A stretch of DNA of 9,394 nucleotides from Clostridiales bacterium (GTDB taxonomy: Bacteria > Bacillota > Clostridia > WRLR01). Under the pieces are notes generated by a model, which had not been told where the DNA came from, ran no database searches, and saw only the letters and a list, made by a program, of their open reading frames with translations. Below, one piece after another: positions 1-4,893 of this stretch (position 1 is the stretch's first letter; each line of letters begins with the position of its first letter). The DNA is taken from the NCBI GenBank assembly GCA_031287655.1, contig JAITSR010000002.1:1-9394 (forward strand), in the 5' to 3' direction. A program made the position numbers and the translations under genes.

Positions 1-446
1 AACATCAGGATTTTGAGTGGCGTCATGCGCACGGCCAGCATCGACAGGGAAAAGGCGACCATGATGACGCTCAGGGCGACATGCACGGTGTAATACGCCG
101 AAAACGATGAGATGATTTCATAGAGCAGCGGATGCATCGGCTTTGTCAGCGTCTGGTCGAAGTCGCCCGCCCGGATCCGCTCCTGAGTCGAAAAGGTCGG
201 GCCCCGGAAGAAAGTGCAGGCCAGCGTGTAGGCGAGGATCGACATGGAATAGAGCAGCATCACCTCATATTTGCCCCAGCCGCCCAAGTCGCCGAACTTT
301 CCGACCAACAGGAAGATCAGCAGGAATTGCGTACCGTAGCCAAACACATAGAAGACCAAGTCCGCCCACAGCGCGCCCCGGTATTGGAATTTTGAGAGCG
401 TTTCATTTTTGATGAATATTTTTAGGACGTCCCAGTATTTTTTCAT
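1..446 (-). CDS. ABC-2 family transporter permease, partial (cut by left edge)
   Basis: Membrane subunit of an ABC-2 type exporter (DUF990-like family), in the cytoplasmic membrane. The first 148 codons are visible, beginning MKKYWDVLKI; the rest (about 110-120 residues in usual members) lies outside the window. Hydrophobic segments are visible around residues 30-48, 63-80 and 118-138. Residues 90-103, IRAGDFDQTLTKP, match the family's conserved cytoplasmic loop and resemble IRTGDIVIYLVRP in the upstream gene. The ATG at 446-444 is preceded by GGAG (plus-strand 452-455) at 5 nt, so the start is well supported. It follows another ABC-2 permease by 61 nt on the same strand, so the two probably form a heterodimeric permease. 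Such pairs need an ATPase; none is in the window, and it may lie downstream past the left edge. The exported substrate is unknown. Confidence 0.85.
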   Translation of the reverse strand, partial: MKKYWDVLKIFIKNETLSKFQYRGALWADLVFYVFGYGTQFLLIFLLVGKFGDLGGWGKYEVMLLYSMSILAYTLACTFFRGPTFSTQERIRAGDFDQTLTKPMHPLLYEIISSFSAYYTVHVALSVIMVAFSLSMLAVRMTPLKILM

Positions 447-448
447 TA

Positions 449-504
449 TTACTCCACATTCTTAGCTCCGAACTCCTAATTCCGCATTCCTAATTCCGAA
501 TTAC
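449..504 (-). repeat. Heptad repeat array, eight degenerate 7-bp units
   Basis: The gap between the two permease genes consists almost entirely of 7-bp units. On the minus strand they read GTAATTC, GGAATTA, GGAATGC, GGAATTA, GGAGTTC, GGAGCTA, AGAATGT, GGAGTAA. The consensus is about GGARTTM. The last unit supplies the GGAG ribosome binding site of the downstream permease, with TA and then the ATG following. The same unit type recurs at 1480-1507. The repeat is seen directly; its origin or function is not known from the sequence. Confidence 0.8.
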
Positions 505-507
505 TCA

Positions 508-1323
508 CTATCCGCCTTGGACGACGAGCTTGTTGATTGCCCGCTTTGACACGACACGCTCCAACAGGACCAGTGCCGCGGCCCAGAGCAGCTGAATCAG
601 CAGGACGCGCCCCGCGTCCTCCAACCGGGTTTTGCCGATAAAGAGCGCGATCGGCTCGTAGGTGAAATAGCGGAACGGCAAAAACAGCGTGAGCGTGGAG
701 AGCCACGCGGGGCAGAGCCAGAGCGGCAGTACGTTGCCCGAGAGGATCGTCTCCGCGTTTTGAAAGTGCCAGCTTGTAAACGGATTCTGGATCAGCCAAA
801 AACTGACGAGGCCAAGCAGATAACGATAGTGAAAGAGCATGACGACGCCCAGCGCCAGCATGAGCGCGGACATTGCCACGATGCGCGGGTCTTGCGGGAA
901 TACGCCGCCCCACACCGCGAGCAAAATGACAAAAACCGGACCGTTCAGACAGAAGGCGGTAAATAGATTCTTGCCGAGGTCGCCGAGAAAGAGGTGCTGC
1001 TTTAGGCGGATCGGGCGCACAAGATAGATCACGATGTCGCCGGTCCGGATCAGGCGGGAAAGAGTGTTTCCGGAAAACGATTCGACAAGGCCGCTCATGA
1101 ACTGTGTGATCACGGCGAAGGTCAGCATTTCCTCAAAGGTTGTGCCGAAGCGCGCGCCGCCGCCAAGCAGCGCCCTCCAAATCATGACTTGGATCAGAAA
1201 AGTCGTCACAATGCTGATCGGCCCGAGCCACGCGCTCAACCGATAGACGATCCGGGCTTTGAAGCCGAACCAGATTGCCGTCAGCCAATACGCGGCCCGC
1301 CCCGGTCTGTGCGCTTGATCCAT
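508..1323 (-). CDS. ABC-2 family transporter permease (DUF990-like)
   Basis: Polytopic membrane protein of 271 residues, the usual length for ABC-2 permeases of the DUF990 type, forming part of an export complex in the cytoplasmic membrane. Hydrophobic stretches lie around residues 35-52, 64-82, 118-140, 142-175 and 225-255. Residues 91-104 (LIRTGDIVIYLVRP) are the conserved loop also found in the next gene. I place the start at ATG 1323-1321, with AGGCAGG 7 nt upstream; an in-frame TTG at 1329 would add two residues but sits too close to that site. It is the first recognisable gene of a minus-strand operon continuing into the partial permease at 446. A promoter-like site with the direct-repeat operator lies at 1467-1414. 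No ATPase precedes it, which departs from the usual ATPase-permease-permease order. Confidence 0.88.
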   Translation of the reverse strand: MDQAHRPGRAAYWLTAIWFGFKARIVYRLSAWLGPISIVTTFLIQVMIWRALLGGGARFGTTFEEMLTFAVITQFMSGLVESFSGNTLSRLIRTGDIVIYLVRPIRLKQHLFLGDLGKNLFTAFCLNGPVFVILLAVWGGVFPQDPRIVAMSALMLALGVVMLFHYRYLLGLVSFWLIQNPFTSWHFQNAETILSGNVLPLWLCPAWLSTLTLFLPFRYFTYEPIALFIGKTRLEDAGRVLLIQLLWAAALVLLERVVSKRAINKLVVQGG

Positions 1324-1325
1324 AG

Positions 1326-1403
1326 TCAAACCTGCCTCTCTGACAGCCTTTTACCGGCGCGCGTCTTTGCCGCGGCGCGCCCTCGGCGTAAGCAAATGCT
1401 CAT
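1326..1403 (-). CDS. Possible 25-residue leader ORF
   Basis: A short open frame, MSICLRRGRAAAKTRAGKR... ending SERQV, starts at ATG 1403-1401 and stops with TGA at 1328-1326. The stop lies two nucleotides before the permease ATG at 1323. It has no ribosome binding site, and its ATG lies only about 11 nt downstream of the predicted -10, so it would have to be leaderless. The composition is very Arg/Lys-rich with no family resemblance. The spacing would allow translational coupling, but the frame may be chance; a GC-rich hairpin (1356-1381) accounts for part of its composition. Confidence 0.15.
   Translation of the reverse strand: MSICLRRGRAAAKTRAGKRLSERQV
1356..1381 (-). other. GC-rich hairpin in the leader of the ABC-2 operon
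   Basis: GGCGCGC at 1356-1362 pairs perfectly with GCGCGCC at 1375-1381 around a 12-nt loop. It lies between the predicted promoter and the first permease gene. No T-run follows on the minus strand, so it is not a standard terminator. It may affect translation or message stability; this is inference. Confidence 0.35.
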
Positions 1404-1413
1404 GCAACAAAAT

Positions 1414-1467
1414 GTTATCATCAAAGAGCCGTATCTGTAAACTGTCACATATTATGCTTGAGTGTCA
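1414..1467 (-). promoter_or_regulatory. Leftward promoter with two 20-bp-spaced TGAC half-sites
   Basis: Read on the minus strand, TGACAC begins at 1467 and TGACAG at 1447, exactly 20 bp apart. Directly after the second comes TTTACA (1441-1436), a good -35 match, then a 16-bp spacer and GATAAC (1419-1414) as a possible -10. It would drive the ABC-2 permease operon starting at 1323. Two other promoter regions in the window have the same geometry, which is why I treat it as an operator rather than chance. The activator is not identified. Confidence 0.55.
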
Positions 1468-1479
1468 TATGTTGACCCC

Positions 1480-1507
1480 AACTCCCAATTCGCAATTCAC
1501 AATTCGG
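1480..1507. repeat. Heptad repeat array, four units
   Basis: Four consecutive 7-bp units on the plus strand: AACTCCC, AATTCGC, AATTCAC, AATTCGG, consensus AAYTCNN. This is the same unit type as the array at 449-504 (reverse complement GAATTNN/GAGTTNN). It lies between the leftward promoter and the 14-bp direct repeats. Function unknown. Confidence 0.75.
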
Positions 1508-1543
1508 CCAAAGTTCATAGCGGAAACCTGCCAAAGTTCATAG
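1507..1543. repeat. Perfect 14-bp direct repeat
   Basis: GCCAAAGTTCATAG occurs at 1507-1520 and again at 1530-1543, 23 bp apart start to start. It is followed by the 10-bp palindrome GTGTATACAC (1543-1552). It could be a repressor site or the remnant of a mobile-element end with multiple terminal repeats, as IS21-family elements have. No transposase or matching opposite end is present, so neither reading is established. Confidence 0.6.
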
Positions 1544-1565
1544 TGTATACACGCCAGTCAGAAAA

Positions 1566-1620
1566 TGACGCGAAACGTAAATTTGTGACACTTCTTATCT
1601 CGGGTCAATTGTGATAAATT
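1566..1620 (+). promoter_or_regulatory. Rightward promoter with two 20-bp-spaced TGAC half-sites
   Basis: TGACGC begins at 1566 and TGACAC at 1586, 20 bp apart. The second half-site abuts a weak -35 (TTCTTA, 1592-1597), followed after 17 bp by TAAATT (1615-1620) as a -10; GATAAA at 1613 is an alternative. The stretch TGACACTTCTT is identical to that in the promoter at 7600. A weak -35 next to the proximal half-site fits activator-dependent transcription. The target is the operon beginning at 1677. Confidence 0.55.
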
Positions 1621-1663
1621 TAGTGGTAAGTTCGGTTCACACGGATTGCCCATCATATACAAA

Positions 1664-1670
1664 AGGAGGT
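1664..1670 (+). promoter_or_regulatory. Strong ribosome binding site fixing the start at 1677
   Basis: AGGAGGT is followed by six T residues and the ATG at 1677. This near-perfect site decides in favour of ATG 1677 over the upstream in-frame GTG at 1611, which would fall inside the promoter -10 region. Confidence 0.85.
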
Positions 1671-1676
1671 TTTTTT

Positions 1677-2555
1677 ATGTTTCTGCTAAATTCAGACCGC
1701 TTGCGCGTTGAGGTCGCGGCGCCGGGGGAGGCTCCCAACAATACATGCAGGTTTGACCGCGCCGGTTTTGTGACGGAGGTCACGCTGGACGGGGCGCACA
1801 GATTTTGCGCCAGCGAGCCGCACAATCTGTCTCACCGCTGCAGCGGCGGGCGCGGGATTTGCAATGAATACTCCTGTAAGACTGCCGACGAAGCCGAGGT
1901 CGGCGGGTATTTTTTAAAGCCCGGCGTCGGACTTTTCTTAAAAGAGGCGGACGAGCCATACCGGTTCTTTCAGGCGTATCAAATGCGCCCGCTTGACGTT
2001 AAGGTGACGCGGGACACGGACTCGAGCCTGCTCTTTGAAACGCCGCCGTCGCCCTGCGGCGGCTATGCGCTCAGGCAGCAAAAGCGGCTTACGGTTGAGG
2101 GCAATCGCCTGACCGTGACCGTCGCGCTTGAAAATGCAGGCGACCGCGCCTTTGAGACGGGGGAGTACTGCCACAACTTCCTCACAATCAACGGTATGGC
2201 GCTGGGACCGGACTATCATTTGTCGATCCCGTCTCTGGCCGATTTGGGAAGCGGGGCGTTGGAGGGGCATTTAAAGGCCGAGGGCTCAGGCTTTACTTTT
2301 TCGGAATACCGCGCGGGGCCCGCGATGCATCACATGGAGCGCGGCGCGTTTGCCTTGGCGGAGCGGGCGCCTCTGCTCTGGTCGCTTAGCAACCCTTCGG
2401 AGGGCGCGTCCGTCCATGTGGAGGACCATATCCGTCTGGGCCGCGCGACGCTCTGGGCGGCGGATCATATCGTTTCGTTGGAGACATTCCATCAAATCAG
2501 CCTGCAGCCCGGGCAGAGCGACACTTGGACAAGGGTTTGGACTTTTGAGGCATAG
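1677..2555 (+). CDS. Galactose-mutarotase-like (aldose 1-epimerase superfamily) protein
   Basis: Cytoplasmic protein of 292 residues with no signal peptide or membrane segment. Its beta-rich pattern and end fit the galactose mutarotase-like fold. EYCHNFLTING (163-173) supplies a His at 166 in the position of the catalytic His of aldose 1-epimerases. SLETFHQISLQPGQ (267-280) resembles the C-terminal strand that carries the catalytic Glu, here Glu269, followed by the usual PG turn. The likely role is anomer interconversion of a sugar or sugar acid, but the family also contains binding and hypothetical members and the substrate is not evident. The RGIC motif at 59-62 and the Cys-containing N-terminal half are not ones I can assign. 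It precedes the deoC-type gene by 37 nt on the same strand, so the two are probably cotranscribed from the promoter at 1566-1620. Confidence 0.65.
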   Translation: MFLLNSDRLRVEVAAPGEAPNNTCRFDRAGFVTEVTLDGAHRFCASEPHNLSHRCSGGRGICNEYSCKTADEAEVGGYFLKPGVGLFLKEADEPYRFFQAYQMRPLDVKVTRDTDSSLLFETPPSPCGGYALRQQKRLTVEGNRLTVTVALENAGDRAFETGEYCHNFLTINGMALGPDYHLSIPSLADLGSGALEGHLKAEGSGFTFSEYRAGPAMHHMERGAFALAERAPLLWSLSNPSEGASVHVEDHIRLGRATLWAADHIVSLETFHQISLQPGQSDTWTRVWTFEA

Positions 2556-2592
2556 AAAAAGGAAGCTGGCAAGTAAAGGAAGGGTGGCAAAT

Positions 2593-3297
2593 ATGGGGTC
2601 GGAGCAAAAAGTAAGCGTACGCGACGTCGCGAAGATGATCGACCACTCCCTGCTCAATCCGGTTATGACAAAGCAGGACATCATAGACGGCTGCAAAATC
2701 GCAAAGGAATTTGACGTCGCGACGGTCTGTGTGAAGCCGAGCGAACTTGCGCTCGCCAAGGCCGAACTCGCGGGCAGCGGTGTGCTGGCGACGACTGTGA
2801 TCGGTTTTCCGCACGGCGCAAACAAGACCTCCGTGAAGGCTTTTGAGGCGAATGAGGCGCTTGCCGACGGCGCGGAGGAGCTCGACATGGTGCTGAACAT
2901 CGGACGGCTCCTGTCGCGGGATTTCGAGTATGTCGAGGCGGATATCCGGGCGGTTGCGGAGGCTGCGCACGCAAAAGGCGCGATCGTGAAGGTGATTTTG
3001 GAAAACTGCTATCTGACGGATGAACTGAAGCGGATCGCCTGTCAAATCTGCGAAAAAGCCGGCGCCGATTTTGTCAAGACGTCGACGGGCTACGGGTCGG
3101 GCGGGGCGACGCTCGAGGACTTGGCGCTGATGCGCGCGGCCTGCGGGCCGAATGTGCGCGTCAAAGCGGCCGGTGGTGTCCGGACGCTCGATAAAGCGCT
3201 TGAGGTGCGCGCGGCCGGGGCGGACCGCTTTGGCGCGACCGCAACCAAAGTGATTATTGAGGAAGCCCGTGCGCGCGAATCCGCCGGGCAGCTATAA
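2593..3297 (+). CDS. deoC: DeoC-type deoxyribose-phosphate aldolase family protein
   Basis: Class I aldolase of the DeoC/LacD TIM-barrel group, 234 residues, close to the usual 215-260. Canonical DeoC cleaves 2-deoxyribose 5-phosphate to glyceraldehyde 3-phosphate and acetaldehyde in the cytosol. Family motifs in order: MIDHSLLNP (15-23), IGFPHG (70-75), ELDMVLNIG (96-104) with the proton-relay Asp98, VKTSTGYG (161-168) with Schiff-base Lys162, and VKAAGGVR (190-197) with Lys191. All three key catalytic residues are present. IGFPHG replaces the more usual IGFPLG, and NCYLTDE (138-144) replaces the common ETGLLTDE-like segment, so this may be a paralogue with a different substrate. The start at ATG 2593 follows the purine-rich AGGAAGGGTGG. 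No other deoxynucleoside catabolism gene (deoB, pdp, deoD) is nearby; the neighbours are sugar genes. Confidence 0.85.
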   Translation: MGSEQKVSVRDVAKMIDHSLLNPVMTKQDIIDGCKIAKEFDVATVCVKPSELALAKAELAGSGVLATTVIGFPHGANKTSVKAFEANEALADGAEELDMVLNIGRLLSRDFEYVEADIRAVAEAAHAKGAIVKVILENCYLTDELKRIACQICEKAGADFVKTSTGYGSGGATLEDLALMRAACGPNVRVKAAGGVRTLDKALEVRAAGADRFGATATKVIIEEARARESAGQL

Positions 3298-3383
3298 AGG
3301 GCGCGTGGGACGCGAGACCGGGCAGCGCCGATACGCCCGCGGTAACAGTGGCGGGCAACGCCGGGACGACAAATAGGAGGGAA

Positions 3384-3424
3384 ACCGGGGCGGCGCGCCA
3401 GATCAAACAGCGCGCCGCCCCGGT
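3384..3424. terminator. Strong hairpin in convergent gap, candidate bidirectional terminator
   Basis: ACCGGGGCGGCGCGC (3384-3398) pairs perfectly over 15 bp with 3410-3424 around an 11-nt loop. It lies between the converging deoC and carboxylesterase genes, where a shared terminator is expected. Neither side has a strong T-run: the plus strand continues GTGAGTTTGG just past the stem, and the minus strand TTTCCCTCC. It may therefore be Rho-independent only weakly, or protect 3' ends of messages. Confidence 0.55.
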
Positions 3425-3465
3425 GAGTTTGGCGATCTGGGCAATTGCGGTATGCCGGAAATTTG

Positions 3466-4827
3466 CTACATGCCCTCGCGCAGCGCGCGGACGCTGCGGC
3501 CGTTCTTTTCCGCGCACGGCTCCCAGCGGGGCAGGCCGCCACCGTTGGGATCGCCCGTTTTTACGAAATTGCACCAGTAATCCGTCATCTTTTCCGCGAG
3601 CTCATAATCCGCCCAGACCTTTGGCCGCCAGCTGCGCGAAAGGGTGTTGAACATATACCAGAGCTCTGAGGAATGGAACGCTCCGGCGTCGTCGCCAAGC
3701 GGCTCGCGCATGAAATAGTACACATAGGACGGCTTTCTGCCGAGCGACTCGCCGAGCAGGCTCCATTCAATGCAGCCCTGATAGAGGCGGTTTTTCTTGC
3801 CCGCCGCGAGGTCGGCGCGCGTGACGCCAAAGTCGTTCATCGCGGAGCCGATCATGTAGGGGATGTCCGCGTGCAGGCCGCTCTCTAACGCGTCGTCCGA
3901 TCCGGTTATCAGGAATTTCCCGTCGATGCACGGCCCGAACGCAAAGCCCTGACCTTTGGCCGCGGCGCTCTCCACCAATTCATTGGAGGCTTTCATGACG
4001 GCCTCCACCGGGAGCGCGCGCAAACTCTCCAGAGAATCCGCGCCGCAGGCTTCCGCAAAGCGCGCGCCGAGCCCCTCGGCAGATTGCAGCGTCGCGTCCC
4101 GCGAGATCGGCAGCTTGTAACCGCCCCCGCTCTGGAGGATCGCGCCCGCGATCAGCCCCTTGGTCAGCGGAGAGGAGACGAGCGACTGAACGCTCCGCGC
4201 GCCGGCCGACTGGCCGAAGATTGTGATTTTATCGGGGTCGCCGCCGAAGGCCGCGATATTCTCACGCACCCAATTGAGCGCGGCGAGCTGGTCATACAGC
4301 GCGTAGTTGCCGCTGTGCGCGCCATGCCCCTCTTTGGCGCTTTCCGCGGACAGCCACTCATGGGCAAGGAAGCCGAGCGCGCCGAGGCGGTAGTTGAACG
4401 AAACGAGGATCACGCCGCGCTCGCAGTAGGCCGCGCCGTCAAACTCCGGCTCCGTGCCATAGCCCCCGACAAAGCCGCCGCCGTGGATCCAAAAGGCGAC
4501 CGGCAACTTATCCCCCGCTGCCCGCGCCGGTGTCCAGACGTTTAAAAACAGGCAGTCCTCGCTCATCGGCGGGAAGAAATCCTCGTCGGAGAAAAACTCT
4601 TTTTCATAAAAAGAGCCGGGCGTTTGCAGGCGCTGCATAGCGGTCGCGCCGAACACCTTAGCGTCCCGGACGCCGTTCCATGACTCGGGCGGCACAGGCT
4701 TTTTCCAGCGCAGCGCCCCGACCGGGGGCTTCGCGTAGGGAATCCCGCGGAATACAGTATGCCCCTGCCGCCGGACGCCGCACAGCTTGCCGTACTTTGT
4801 TTGCACTATCCCAATTCCGGTTCCCAT
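3466..4827 (-). CDS. Type B carboxylesterase (alpha/beta hydrolase)
   Basis: Serine hydrolase of the carboxylesterase/para-nitrobenzyl esterase family (COesterase), 453 residues against roughly 490-540 in typical members. No signal peptide is seen, so it is probably cytoplasmic. Visible motifs are FRGIPYAKPPVG (26-37), SEDCLFLNVW (89-98), the oxyanion-hole HGGG (115-118), the nucleophile elbow GQSAG (205-209, Ser207), and GAFHSSELWYMF (382-393) with catalytic His385. The usual acid segment with DEG reads MNDFG (330-334), so the normal Glu position is Phe333 and Asp332 is next to it. It probably cleaves acyl esters from a sugar or aromatic compound; the substrate is not determined. The start ATG at 4827-4825 follows AAAGGAG at 5 nt. 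The gene lies 66 nt after the Gfo/Idh gene, with a small stem-loop (4865-4881) between, so the two are likely cotranscribed. Confidence 0.88.
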   Translation of the reverse strand: MGTGIGIVQTKYGKLCGVRRQGHTVFRGIPYAKPPVGALRWKKPVPPESWNGVRDAKVFGATAMQRLQTPGSFYEKEFFSDEDFFPPMSEDCLFLNVWTPARAAGDKLPVAFWIHGGGFVGGYGTEPEFDGAAYCERGVILVSFNYRLGALGFLAHEWLSAESAKEGHGAHSGNYALYDQLAALNWVRENIAAFGGDPDKITIFGQSAGARSVQSLVSSPLTKGLIAGAILQSGGGYKLPISRDATLQSAEGLGARFAEACGADSLESLRALPVEAVMKASNELVESAAAKGQGFAFGPCIDGKFLITGSDDALESGLHADIPYMIGSAMNDFGVTRADLAAGKKNRLYQGCIEWSLLGESLGRKPSYVYYFMREPLGDDAGAFHSSELWYMFNTLSRSWRPKVWADYELAEKMTDYWCNFVKTGDPNGGGLPRWEPCAEKNGRSVRALREGM

Positions 4828-4893
4828 CTGATCTCCTTTATGTTTCTTCTTTCTTTACAATCCGCACGAAAAGTTTTCGCGTCCTAATCCGGC

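Larger units (their letters stand above)
1324..1676. other. Divergent intergenic region, 353 bp
   Basis: This region separates the minus-strand ABC-2 operon from the plus-strand mutarotase/deoC operon. From left to right it holds a GC-rich leader hairpin (stem 1356-1362 with 1375-1381, 12-nt loop), a leftward promoter-like site (1414-1467), a 7-bp repeat array (1480-1507), a perfect 14-bp direct repeat (1507-1520 and 1530-1543), the palindrome GTGTATACAC (1543-1552), and a rightward promoter-like site (1566-1620). No convincing conserved gene is seen in it. Confidence 0.8.

Noticed and set aside
449..504. CRISPR-like array
   Set aside because: The units are 7 bp with no spacers and no cas genes are in the window.
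1611..1676. GTG start at 1611 adding 22 residues to the mutarotase-like protein
   Set aside because: It lies in the predicted -10 region and has no ribosome binding site, whereas ATG 1677 has AGGAGGT at ideal spacing.
2350..2592. In-frame upstream extension of the aldolase
   Set aside because: The frame is open upstream but overlaps the mutarotase gene in another frame and gives Arg/Ser-rich sequence. The DeoC family length and the site before ATG 2593 support the shorter protein.
2286..2900. Minus-strand open frame of 204 codons
   Set aside because: It overlaps the end of the mutarotase-like gene and the start of deoC, both of which have recognisable motifs; the translated product is low complexity (Ser/Ala-rich) and has no family features.
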